A stretch of 64,000 bases of DNA from Tumebacillus permanentifrigoris (GCF_003148565.1 NZ_QGGL01000002.1:277409-341408); one strand, 5' to 3'; positions 34,365 to 41,719 are shown, numbered from the stretch's first letter. The notes: generated by a model not told the origin, from the sequence alone. Program-made: numbers and translations.

Positions 34365-35879
34365 TTATGCCCCCTTTGTCGCCAGTTTCATAATGCTCTC
34401 CTGCGTAGCTTGCGCGCGAGGCAACTCCCCCGCGATACGGCCTTCTGCCATCACCAAGATGCGATCGCTCATGCCGAGCACTTCCGGCAATTCGGACGAG
34501 ATCATGATCACAGCACAACCCGCAGCGGTCAGTTGGTTGATCAATTGGTAGATTTCAACTTTGGCCCCCACGTCGATGCCCCGCGTCGGTTCGTCGAGGA
34601 TCAGCACTTTCGGGTTGTTCGCCAGCCATTTGGCGAGCACGACTTTTTGTTGATTCCCGCCGGACAGGTTGTTGACGTTCGCTTCAGCAGACGGTGTCTT
34701 GGTCCGCAGTTCGTTGATGTACCGCTGGGCCAGCGCTTGTTCGCGCTTGTGATCCAGCTTGCCAAGACGCGAGGACAGCGACTGCAACGAGACCAATGAT
34801 GTGTTTTCTCGCACGTTCATCGAGAGCACCAAGCCGGACTCCTTGCGATCTTCAGTCACCAGTGCGAGACCTTCGCGGATCGCGTCACTCGGCGCTTGGA
34901 TGTGTACGGTGCGCCCAGATACTTGCACGCTGCCTTCACTTTTCAACCCGAGTGCGCCAAAAAGCGACATGACCAACTCCGTGCGTCCAGCGCCCATCAA
35001 CCCAGCCAACCCGACGACTTCGCCTGCGCGCACTTGTAAGTTGATATCTTGTAGAAGGTATCCGTTGCCTTGGCTTTTTTTGACCGAATAGTTCTGGAGC
35101 GAGAGCAGCACAGCTCCTGGTTCCTGTTCAACTTTTGGGAACATCTGCGAGATGTCGCGACCGACCATCATCGTGATCAGTTCGTTGCGGGTGACGTCGC
35201 CGATCAGCGCCGACCCAACCGAACTGCCATCGCGCAGGACGGTGATGCGGTCACAGATCGCTTCGATCTCGTCCATTTTGTGTGAAATGTAGATCATCGT
35301 GACATTCTGAGCTTTCAGTTCACGGATGATGGCAAACAGCTTCTCCACTTCCGACTCGGTCAACGCGGAGGTCGGTTCGTCGAGGACGAGGATCTCTGCT
35401 TTGATCGAGATCGCTTTGGCAATTTCAATCATCTGCTGTTGGCCGACGGAGAGCGCTGAGACGAGATCGGTCGGGCGAAATGGCAGATGCAGACGCACGA
35501 GCAACTCCTGCGTCTCACGGTGTACGCGCTTCCAATCGATCGTGCCAAACTTGGTCTTGGGCTCACGACCGAGAAACACGTTCTCCGCAATCGAGAGGCC
35601 GGGGATCAAGTTCAACTCTTGGTGAATGATCGCGATGCCGGCGTGTTCCGCCTCGCGGGTGTTCGCAAACTTGCAGACTTGTCCGTCGACGAGGATCTCG
35701 CCCTCGTAGGTGCCATGCGCATAGACGCCCGACAGGATTTTCATCAGCGTGGACTTCCCCGCTCCGTTTTCCCCCAGCAGTGCCAACACTTCACCGCGCT
35801 CTGCGGTAAATGTGACATTGTTCAAGGCGCGAACACCGGGAAATTCCTTGAGGATACCTTTCATTTCCAGCTTGATCAT
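34365..35879 (-). CDS. Sugar ABC transporter ATP-binding protein (two nucleotide domains)
   Basis: A 504-residue ATPase with tandem ABC domains, as usual for CUT2 importers. Domain 1: GENGAGKSTLMKIL, LSVGQQQMIEIAKA, LVLDEPTSAL. Domain 2: GLAGLMGAGRTELVMSL (degenerate Walker A), LSGGNQQKVVLAKWL and LILDEPTRGIDVGAK. Such permutations are family features. It energises uptake through the permease encoded 3 bases away. Substrate class cannot be fixed; resemblance is to XylG/MmsA types. Confidence 0.95.
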   Translation of the reverse strand: MIKLEMKGILKEFPGVRALNNVTFTAERGEVLALLGENGAGKSTLMKILSGVYAHGTYEGEILVDGQVCKFANTREAEHAGIAIIHQELNLIPGLSIAENVFLGREPKTKFGTIDWKRVHRETQELLVRLHLPFRPTDLVSALSVGQQQMIEIAKAISIKAEILVLDEPTSALTESEVEKLFAIIRELKAQNVTMIYISHKMDEIEAICDRITVLRDGSSVGSALIGDVTRNELITMMVGRDISQMFPKVEQEPGAVLLSLQNYSVKKSQGNGYLLQDINLQVRAGEVVGLAGLMGAGRTELVMSLFGALGLKSEGSVQVSGRTVHIQAPSDAIREGLALVTEDRKESGLVLSMNVRENTSLVSLQSLSSRLGKLDHKREQALAQRYINELRTKTPSAEANVNNLSGGNQQKVVLAKWLANNPKVLILDEPTRGIDVGAKVEIYQLINQLTAAGCAVIMISSELPEVLGMSDRILVMAEGRIAGELPRAQATQESIMKLATKGA

Positions 35880-35895
35880 CGACTTGCTTCACCTC

Positions 35896-35936
35896 CAAGA
35901 AAAACGCAAGCGGCCACGTCGGCCGCTCGCGAGGGA
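35896..35936 (-). terminator. Intra-operon hairpin between binding-protein and ATPase genes
   Basis: On the minus strand AGCGGCC-GACGT-GGCCGCT is followed by TGCGTTTTTC in the 66-base gap. It looks like a leaky terminator or mRNA-stabilising stem, which would favour higher yield of the binding protein than of the membrane parts. Confidence 0.6.
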
Positions 35937-35945
35937 TGTGGGCGA

Positions 35946-36983
35946 CTACTCGAGTTTGCCCCAACGTTGTTCCATGTCCTTGACATTGTCTTTGGTGATC
36001 AGTTTGATCGGGGTGAGCAGCACATCAACTTTGCCAGCTTCCCCATTGTCGGTGGTGGATGCGGTGCCGAGGCCGGTCACCGTATCTTGCCACTTCTCGC
36101 CCTTCGCCGTTGCGACAGCGATTTTGTAAGCGCCAAGGCCGAGGTCATACGGTTTTTTGTCGATGTCAGCGCGCAGTTCGTTGTGCATGATCGAGGTGGA
36201 CGCGTCTTTGTCTGCGTCAGAACCGATGACAGAAACTTTGTCGATCAAACCTTTTGCTTTGAGCGCTTGTACAGCCCCCATCGCCATGCCGGAGTTGTTC
36301 GCGAGGACAGCGTCGATTTTTTCGCCTTTGGCGATCAAGTTCTCGATCGTCGCCAGCGCTTTGTCACGCGCCCAGCCTTGGTGCGGTTGGTCGGCGATGA
36401 TCTTCACGTCCGGTTGTTTGGAGAGCATGTCTTTGTTGCCATCGGTGATCTGCTTGGCGACCGAGTTGCCCGCTTCGCCTTCGAGGATGACGACGTTGCC
36501 TTTGTTGTTGAGTTGTTTGAGGATGAACTCCGCTTGGGTTTGACCGACTTTGAACGAGTCAGCGGTGACGTAAGCGGTTACTTTCGAATTATCAGGCAGA
36601 CGGTCCATCGCGACGACCGGGATTTTTGCAGCATCAGCTTTTTTGACGATGTTTTTCGCGGTGCCGGTGTTGACCGCGTGCAGGATGATCACGTCTACTT
36701 TTTTCGCGATCAGGTTTTCCACGTCGCCCATTTGCTTGTTGGCATCGTTGTTCGCGGAAACCCATTCCAGTTCGACACCGTCTTTGTCGATGTTGTCGCG
36801 CATCGCTTGTTCCATGAACTTGTAGACCGCTTCTTGGGAAGTCGCGACGGAAACGCCGATTTTGATTTTTTTCTTGCCCGTGTCTGTAGATGCCGTGCCG
36901 CTCGTGTCCTTGCTGCCGCAACCGGTCAGGACCAGTGCGAAGACCAGCAGAAGCGACAACATGAGCGTTGATAATTTTTTCAT
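35946..36983 (-). CDS. Sugar-binding lipoprotein of ABC importer
   Basis: A 345-residue lipoprotein, family periplasmic-binding-protein 4 (CUT2-type). Lipobox LVLTGC with lipidated Cys22. The mature domain has KKIKIGVSVATSQ, DVIILHAVNTGTA, IPVVAMDRLPDN, VVILEGEAGNSVA and VIGSDADKDAS, resembling XylF-like xylose/multiple-sugar binders. ATG after GAGGAGGAATTACAAGC. It is the first gene of the six-gene run and lies directly behind the sigma-54 promoter. Confidence 0.93.
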   Translation of the reverse strand: MKKLSTLMLSLLLVFALVLTGCGSKDTSGTASTDTGKKKIKIGVSVATSQEAVYKFMEQAMRDNIDKDGVELEWVSANNDANKQMGDVENLIAKKVDVIILHAVNTGTAKNIVKKADAAKIPVVAMDRLPDNSKVTAYVTADSFKVGQTQAEFILKQLNNKGNVVILEGEAGNSVAKQITDGNKDMLSKQPDVKIIADQPHQGWARDKALATIENLIAKGEKIDAVLANNSGMAMGAVQALKAKGLIDKVSVIGSDADKDASTSIMHNELRADIDKKPYDLGLGAYKIAVATAKGEKWQDTVTGLGTASTTDNGEAGKVDVLLTPIKLITKDNVKDMEQRWGKLE

Positions 36984-37009
36984 GCTTGTAATTCCTCCTC
37001 AGGATCGGA

Positions 37010-37029
37010 AAATGAAAGCCTTTTCATTT
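37010..37029 (-). promoter_or_regulatory. Cre-like palindrome at the transcription start
   Basis: AAATGAAA-GCCT-TTTCATTT, an 8-bp inverted repeat. Its core TGAAAGCCTTTTCA (37013-37026) differs from the CcpA consensus TGWNANCGNTNWCA at one central base. It covers about +1 to +16 of the predicted sigma-54 start, where a repressor would block transcription. Alternatively it is an operator of the co-encoded activator. Confidence 0.55.
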
Positions 37030-37039
37030 CCTCAATCGT

Positions 37040-37055
37040 TGCAAGCATCGTGCCA
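37040..37055 (-). promoter_or_regulatory. Sigma-54 (-24/-12) promoter of the ABC-PTS operon
   Basis: On the minus strand TGGCACG-N4-TTGCA, an exact match to the sigma-54 consensus TGGCACG-N4-TTGCW, preceded by T and 57 bases upstream of the binding-protein ATG. Such promoters need an AAA+ activator with a GAFTGA-type loop, and one is encoded in the same operon. Confidence 0.88.
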
Positions 37056-37073
37056 AGTTTTGTGTGTTGTGAA

Positions 37074-37085
37074 GAAAGCCCTTTC
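37074..37085. promoter_or_regulatory. Short inverted repeat upstream of the sigma-54 promoter
   Basis: GAAAGCCCTTTC, a 5-bp inverted repeat about 20 bases upstream of the -24 element, sharing GAAAGCC with the palindrome at 37010-37029. Could be part of an activator site; distance is shorter than usual for enhancer-type sites. Confidence 0.35.
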
Positions 37086-37094
37086 AGAACTCGA

Positions 37095-37146
37095 TAAAAA
37101 ACACAAAACAACACACATCCGACGGTACGTCGCAGATGTGTGTTGC
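37095..37146 (-). terminator. Terminator after serine hydrolase gene
   Basis: CAACACACATC pairs with GATGTGTGTTG around an inner GCGAC/GTCG stem; TTTTGTG and then TTTTTT follow on the minus strand. Confidence 0.88.
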
Positions 37147-37172
37147 CATTTGGTTATTATATTACACAGACA

Positions 37173-37979
37173 TTATCTTTGTAACGCATTGTACAAGTGG
37201 AGCCCGATCTCGCCCATCACACGCTTGGTGGCCGGCTTGTCGGTGACATCCTTGGTGAAGATCGAGATCGCGAAGGTGTGTCCTGGGAAGTAGAGCAAAC
37301 CGCAGTCGTTTTCCACCGTGCGCACCCAGCCGGTTTTGTGTGCCATCTCAAAGGTTGGGAACTCCCCCACTTGTTCATCACGGGTCGGCAGGAGGCTCGG
37401 GATGCCGTCGTTGAACTTTTGTTGCTTGAGGATGTCGACCATCTCCCGGCAGGCTTTCCAAGACACGATCTTGCTCTCTGCGAGTTTGATCATGAAGTCG
37501 GTCATCTCGCGCGGGGAGATCGTATTGACGTGCTGGAGGTTGGCGGGGATCACGGCGAGTTTGTTGTAGATGCGGGTCTGCTCCATCCCCCACTCCTGCA
37601 TACACGCTTGCACCGTTTCCATGCCGATGCGGTCGATCAACATATTGGTGGCGGTGTTGTCCGACTCGATGATCATCAGCACGACCAAGTCCCAGATCGA
37701 GATCTCCAGACCGGTGCTGAGATTGGAGAGGATGCCAGAACCAGGCGCTTTGTCCTCGGTGCGCAGGGTCATGGTCTCCGCCATCGTGAGCACGCCTTTG
37801 GATGCTTGGTCAAAAACGGCCGCCATCACCGGAACTTTGATGATCGATGCGGCAAAAAACACCTCGTCGGCGTTGTAGTGGAAGGTTTCCTGCGATTGGA
37901 AATGGTGAATCGCGACACCAAACGTGCCTTGGGCAGCTTGGAGGCACTTCGTGAGTTGTTCAGACAATGCGGCCAGCAT
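37173..37979 (-). CDS. Serine hydrolase of the beta-lactamase class A fold
   Basis: A 268-residue protein. The penicilloyl-transferase triad motifs are present: SIIK (SxxK, about 45-48), SDNTATN (SDN, about 104-110) and HKTGWV (KTG, about 215-220). There is no signal peptide or lipobox, so it should stay in the cytoplasm. The omega-loop Glu (E-x-x-L-N), needed to release the acyl-enzyme in true class A beta-lactamases, is not visible; the region reads VIPANLQHVNTISP. It may be a peptidase/esterase or a cell-wall sensor relative rather than a resistance enzyme. ATG after AGAGGAGGAAATCAC. Confidence 0.85.
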   Translation of the reverse strand: MLAALSEQLTKCLQAAQGTFGVAIHHFQSQETFHYNADEVFFAASIIKVPVMAAVFDQASKGVLTMAETMTLRTEDKAPGSGILSNLSTGLEISIWDLVVLMIIESDNTATNMLIDRIGMETVQACMQEWGMEQTRIYNKLAVIPANLQHVNTISPREMTDFMIKLAESKIVSWKACREMVDILKQQKFNDGIPSLLPTRDEQVGEFPTFEMAHKTGWVRTVENDCGLLYFPGHTFAISIFTKDVTDKPATKRVMGEIGLHLYNALQR

Positions 37980-38087
37980 GTGATTTCCTCCTCTTGTTGC
38001 GCGGGTTGATTCGTTCTACTCGCTTCATTACGACATGACAGGTGGAAGTCCCTTCCTTTATAATGAGAAGTGGAGGTGTATATAAAA

Positions 38088-38252
38088 ATGAACGTTGGAA
38101 GTGTCGGACAAGCTGTCGATCTCTGGGCTTTGAAACAAGTTCTCGCCGCTGGGCAGAGCCAAGCGATGCAAAGTGTGTCGCTGCAAATTGTCAACAACCT
38201 CAACGCCTCACTGGACCCGAATCTGGGACAGAGTCTGGACATCTCCGTTTGA
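38088..38252 (+). CDS. YjfB-family small protein
   Basis: Fifty-four residues (MNVGSVGQAVDLWALKQV...), a YjfB-family protein (sometimes annotated as putative motility protein) found in Bacilli, typically with an N-terminal hydrophobic face and no Cys. ATG after GGAGGTGTATATAAAA. Stands alone before a strong bidirectional terminator. Function not established. Confidence 0.75.
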   Translation: MNVGSVGQAVDLWALKQVLAAGQSQAMQSVSLQIVNNLNASLDPNLGQSLDISV

Positions 38253-38264
38253 TGGGATACATGC

Positions 38265-38309
38265 GAAAAAAGCCTGTGGTTCTCGCCTCGAGAACCACAG
38301 GCTTTTTTT
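38265..38309. terminator. Bidirectional terminator
   Basis: AAGCCTGTGGTTCTCG and its complement (16 bp with a CTCGAG-type loop), A and T runs on both sides, between convergent genes. Confidence 0.92.
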
Positions 38310-38311
38310 GA

Positions 38312-38941
38312 CTACTCCTTGTGTGCGGGGCAGTATTTTTTCATCAACTCGATCGTTTCCGCGTCGAGGTTTTGGTTGCGATCTTGGAGGTTGTGGATCA
38401 GTTTCTCGCGGCGCGGTTCTGTGAGGTTCTGCCCGAACTTGAATTTGGCGGAGAGGTCCTCGACATCGAGGCGGATCAGCGCGACGCCGAGCAAGTTTTT
38501 GCGGTACTCGTCATCCGCCGGGTCGATCTCGTCGTAACCCCCTTCTGGCTGTAGTTTCGACATGAACGCGCTGAATGCGCGGGCTTTTTCGTGCAGGTCT
38601 TCTACCAGAATTGCCCGTCCACGCGCCAGCACGGACTTGAAAAACGCTGTCGCCGGGCACGCCAGTTTCGGGTCGGAAAAGTAGGACGGGATGATCGCGT
38701 ATTCCTTCGCGACAGAGAACGTCACACGCGGGTCGCTGCCGAGCAGTCGCATCTTCTCCCCGATCTTGCTCCCATGAACATAAAAGTGGCCCTCTACATA
38801 GACGAAGTTAAGCGCCACGATGTGTGGCCAGCCGTCCTCGCCGATCATGCCGAGGTGTCCGTAGCTCACCTCGTGCAGAAATTGTTCGATCTCTTGTTGT
38901 TCGCCAATGGTAAATTCCTTGCGCCGCATCGGTTGTGTCAT
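38312..38941 (-). CDS. Pyridoxamine 5'-phosphate oxidase-like flavoprotein
   Basis: A 209-residue split-barrel FMN-binding protein. GHLGMIGEDGWPHIVALNFVYVEGHFYVHGSKIGEKM is characteristic, with FSVAKEYAIIPSYF after it. Members include PNPOx, NimA-type nitroimidazole reductases and heme oxygenase-like proteins; residues do not settle which. ATG after GGAGAGGGG. Single gene. Confidence 0.88.
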   Translation of the reverse strand: MTQPMRRKEFTIGEQQEIEQFLHEVSYGHLGMIGEDGWPHIVALNFVYVEGHFYVHGSKIGEKMRLLGSDPRVTFSVAKEYAIIPSYFSDPKLACPATAFFKSVLARGRAILVEDLHEKARAFSAFMSKLQPEGGYDEIDPADDEYRKNLLGVALIRLDVEDLSAKFKFGQNLTEPRREKLIHNLQDRNQNLDAETIELMKKYCPAHKE

Positions 38942-39120
38942 CTGATGTTCCCCTCTCCACTGCTACTCTCTGTGCTTCTAGCGTAACGGAGAGGTTGACT
39001 AGAAAAAAGAACCACTTTAGAGTGTTTTTTATAGACCAATTTGCAGAGAGGGCGTGTCTGATGCAGTTTCAAGTGGCGTGGCATGTGTATCTGGAAAAGT
39101 ATTGAGGATGTATAAGCGGT

Positions 39121-39160
39121 AAGAAGGCCGCCCTGCGATCAACAGAGGGCGACCTTCTTA
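39121..39160 (-). terminator. Terminator after Pro/Gly-repeat gene
   Basis: AAGAAGG(C/T)CGCCCT and its complement with an 11-base loop, A/T richness on both sides. Confidence 0.78.
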
Positions 39161-39177
39161 TATAGGTACAATTTACT

Positions 39178-39618
39178 CTAATTGTGCGTATGTGGCAAAA
39201 CATCACCGAAGCGATATGGTCCCGGAGGCATATCCTGCTCTTTGGCAGGCGGCGCTACCTCTCCCCTAATTAATGGACCGGGTGGGATTTGCACAGGCAC
39301 CGACGAAGCTGCCTCCACGTAAAGGTCTGGACCGACCTCAACTTTGTCGCTGGAGTGCAGCGAATGTGGCCCCGGGCCAATCTCTCGCAAACCACCAGGC
39401 GGCCAAGGTTCGGGGTCATACTCCACAACTGCTGCGTTATGCGGATCTGTTCTCTCCCAACCACCCAGTGGTCCTGGCCCAACCTCCGTCAGAGAGTACG
39501 GACCAATCGGTACATCGTTGCAATGCGGATCTGGTCCTTCATAACGGAATGGATCGGGCGGCATTTGATCAAACTTGTAGCCCGGTGTCGGTGGCAAGAA
39601 TTCTTCTCGTTGAATCAT
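39178..39618 (-). CDS. Pro/Gly-repeat protein of unknown function
   Basis: A 146-residue, acidic, low-complexity protein without signal peptide, membrane helix or catalytic motif. It is built of degenerate repeats of the type (P/G)PGP-x(4-6)-(E/D)V: PIGPYSLTEVGPGP, REIGPGPHSL, KVEVGPDLYVEA, IPPGPLIRGEVAPP, MPPGPYRFGDVLP. Only one Cys. Ends with HTHN. It has a GAGGTGTTCTA ribosome site and its own terminator, and the frame is fully open, so it is likely real. It could be a coat or structural protein of the spore; this is a guess. Confidence 0.65.
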   Translation of the reverse strand: MIQREEFLPPTPGYKFDQMPPDPFRYEGPDPHCNDVPIGPYSLTEVGPGPLGGWERTDPHNAAVVEYDPEPWPPGGLREIGPGPHSLHSSDKVEVGPDLYVEAASSVPVQIPPGPLIRGEVAPPAKEQDMPPGPYRFGDVLPHTHN

Positions 39619-39687
39619 TAGAACACCTCACTTAAAATGATTATGACTTTCAGTAAAAAGTATAACATTGATAGAGGTGTGTTTAAA

Positions 39688-39942
39688 GTGTGGGAAACAA
39701 GAAATAAGGTATGGCGCGTTGCTCAGGTAACGGGTCAGCTCGCCGGGATTCTCGTCTGCACCACCGTCTCACGATCGTACAGTTTCGCTGTTGACGACGA
39801 CGGCGAAGTCGAGATCCGCAACAGCCGCGATCAGAGGGCGACCGACCAGATACCAGGCTACGTTTTGGCAAGGATCAGCGCAACCGCGCACGGAGGTTTG
39901 AAGCCGCTGCATAAAAAAATGGCCGCCAATGATCCCAGCTAA
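39688..39942 (+). CDS. Small hypothetical protein at the prophage edge
   Basis: Eighty-four residues from the GTG (MWETRNKVWRVAQVTG), eight bases behind AGAGGTG; the in-frame ATG 17 codons upstream lacks a ribosome site. A basic N-terminus, then ILVCTTVSRSYSFAVDDDGEVEIRNS. No known domain. On the plus strand, opposite to the structural prophage genes, just before the HTH control region. Confidence 0.55.
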   Translation: MWETRNKVWRVAQVTGQLAGILVCTTVSRSYSFAVDDDGEVEIRNSRDQRATDQIPGYVLARISATAHGGLKPLHKKMAANDPS

Positions 39943-39974
39943 GGGGTAGGCGGTCATACCAATATTACAGGCTG

Positions 39975-40031
39975 AAACATTGCTATTGCGCCTCAATGTT
40001 TTATATGGTAATATTACATAACGAAACATTG
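39975..40031 (+). promoter_or_regulatory. Promoter with repeated AAACATTG operators
   Basis: A -35 TTGCGC (39986-39991), 17 bases and TAATAT (40009-40014) lie before the HTH gene. The octamer AAACATTG occurs at 39975-39982, inverted as CAATGTTT at 39994-40001, and at 40024-40031, bracketing -35, the spacer and the start. GTAATATTAC (40008-40017) is a further palindrome. The layout suggests a repressor-controlled promoter, perhaps autoregulated. Confidence 0.5.
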
Positions 40032-40047
40032 AAAGGGGCCAACGAGT

Positions 40048-40470
40048 TTGGAAGAGTACACCGTAGAGCAGGCGTTTGAAATCTTGAAGAAACATGGAAT
40101 CACAGAGTCGATCCAAACGGTGCGCCGCTGGTTACGCGAAGGAACGTTGATCGGACAGTCTCCGGGTGACCACCGACAAATTGGTTGGAAGGTCAATCAC
40201 GATGACCTCATGGCGTTCATCGCTACCCGTCAGCCCGTCTCTGCATTCGCTGACATAGTTGAGGGGATCACCGCTGAACTCGGTGCCCTACGCAATGAAA
40301 ACAACGCCCTACGGACGAAGTACGGGCAGTTGTTCGTAGCAAATCAGAAGTTGGTCGAAGAGATCGCCGTGCTGAAGTCAGAGAAAGAACGTTTGCGTGT
40401 AAAAACCCAAGCATGCGATCTCCAAGAAACCAACTCGCACCTGAAAGGGGCGGGGCCATGTTCAGAGTAG
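40048..40470 (+). CDS. HTH DNA-binding protein with coiled-coil (MerR/excisionase-like)
   Basis: A 140-residue protein. The N-terminus has a winged-helix of MerR/Xis type (MEEYTVEQAFEILKKHG, then IQTVRRWLREGTLIG and WKVNHDDLMAFI). The C-terminal half is a predicted coiled-coil (LGALRNENNALR ... VEEIAVLKSEKERL). The only supported start is a TTG after GAAAGGGG. First gene of a small plus-strand unit behind the repeated octamers. Could act as excisionase, plasmid/phage partition-like regulator or repressor; not decided. Confidence 0.75.
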   Translation: MEEYTVEQAFEILKKHGITESIQTVRRWLREGTLIGQSPGDHRQIGWKVNHDDLMAFIATRQPVSAFADIVEGITAELGALRNENNALRTKYGQLFVANQKLVEEIAVLKSEKERLRVKTQACDLQETNSHLKGAGPCSE

Positions 40471-40736
40471 AATTCCACATCCTGATTAGCCTTGAAGTGG
40501 AAAATGTATCAAAAATGATACCACTCACCAAGGTACTAGAACTCCCTTTTGTTCCGAATAAAGAAATTACATATTACGCAGATGACTGGGAATGCTCCAC
40601 CGTTACCGAAGTATCTTGGATTCACGAATACCAAATGTTTGTCTGCGACGTAGCAACAGAAACCATATCGAGCAAAGAAGAACTCGCGACATGGTTGTCA
40701 TCAGGCTGGACTTACGAAGAAATCCCAAGCGCTTGA
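40458..40736 (+). CDS. Small hypothetical phage protein
   Basis: Ninety-two residues (MFRVEFHILISLEVENVSK...), starting inside the end of the HTH gene (13-base overlap), so coupled to it. Acidic; no domain recognised. The central part PFVPNKEITYYADDWEC and a C-terminal WLSSGWTYEEIPSA look folded. The last codons contain one copy of a 16-bp palindrome noted in the findings. Confidence 0.65.
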   Translation: MFRVEFHILISLEVENVSKMIPLTKVLELPFVPNKEITYYADDWECSTVTEVSWIHEYQMFVCDVATETISSKEELATWLSSGWTYEEIPSA

Positions 40737-40740
40737 GAAT

Positions 40741-40782
40741 ATAAAAAAAGCCCCCGGCCATTAGGTCGGGGGCTTTTGTTTG
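40741..40782 (+). terminator. Terminator of the HTH unit
   Basis: AAGCCCCCGGCC pairs with GGTCGGGGGCTT around ATTA, followed by TTGTTT on the plus strand. Confidence 0.85.
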
Positions 40783-40785
40783 TTC

Positions 40786-41059
40786 CGGGGTGAATCCATT
40801 CGCGATCACCTTCAACGCCTTGAGTCCGTCGTGCTCGAGGATCGGCTCGCACGCGGTTGAGCTCTGTGACGGTGACCTCGTGGTCGGTGGTGCTGGTCAG
40901 AAACTGCGCCAGGTACTCGCGGTGCCACGGCTTCAAGTCGTCGATCTCTAAGGTATGCACGGCGGCCTCGCGGATGTGAACGCTCTGCCGGCGTGATGTC
41001 CGGCGCAGAGAGGTGGCAGCCACCTCTCTGCGAGCGCGGCGACGATCAGCAGCGGCCAA
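40786..41059 (-). pseudogene. Possible decayed coding remnant
   Basis: On the minus strand two adjoining frames each look protein-like: frame A gives DDLKPWHREYLAQFL and TTDHEVTVTELN, then frame B, shifted by one base, gives EPILEHDGLKALKVIANGF. Neither frame is complete and both run into the terminator at 40741-40782, so a frameshifted remnant of a small gene is possible. No family recognised; the remainder may be noise. Confidence 0.3.
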
Positions 41060-41099
41060 GGTAGGCGGTGGTCGGGGCGTTCAGAGGGTCGATCGTCTC

Positions 41100-41600
41100 A
41101 ATTGCTACTGTTCGCCATTTGTTCGCACTTGTTAATTTCAACCAGTTTATAAGAAACAAATAATTACTACATATGTTTATCCACATTCAAGTTTATGTTA
41201 TATAAACACTAAAATATAACGATTACTCATAACACGTATGAATGAAGTATCATAAATTCATTCTTCGTGTGCGAAATTATCATACTATTATTCACAAAAG
41301 TAGCTATTTGGTAACAAACTATTACACCTGATAGACTTCAATGATATCAATGCCTCGAATGACCGTTTGACAAAACGGCAAGTATATGCAATGCATTATT
41401 CCTTCGGGTTAACTAATGCTGTAATTAACTTCATATTGATATAAAACACATATCATTCACTAAACATGCACGTAGATAATCTAGTGTCTTATTGTTGATT
41501 AGATAACAATCAACCTGAATATATACAAATGTGTGATAATCAACATATCGAATAAGGTCACTTGTGGATTGTTTCATGCATTTAGGAATCTGAAAATATT
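41100..41600. other. AT-rich island without genes
   Basis: About 500 bases with much lower GC than all surroundings and stop codons in all frames. It holds several short inverted repeats, for example GTTGAT-(8)-AATCAAC near 41494, GTTTAT-GTTA-TATAAAC near 41190, and TGAATGAA...TTCATTC near 41240. No promoter or RNA structure could be identified with confidence. It separates the control unit from the methyltransferase gene. Confidence 0.7.
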
Positions 41601-41681
41601 CCACCCTCACCCCCTCCGATCAGCGCCGGGCGCTCCTTGCGATTCACACCACGCGACCCATCCGTGTGCCCGCTGCAACGC

Positions 41682-41718
41682 AAAAAGCCCCTCGACCACG
41701 CGGGCCGAGGGGCGATTT
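41682..41718 (-). terminator. Terminator after methyltransferase gene
   Basis: GCCCCTCG and CGAGGGGC-type stem with a 10-base loop, followed by TTTTTG on the minus strand. Confidence 0.82.
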
Positions 41719-41719
41719 A

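Noticed and set aside
41100..41600. A possible CRISPR array or tandem repeat in the AT-rich island.
   Set aside because: Short repeats are present but not regular in spacing or identical in sequence; no cas gene is near.
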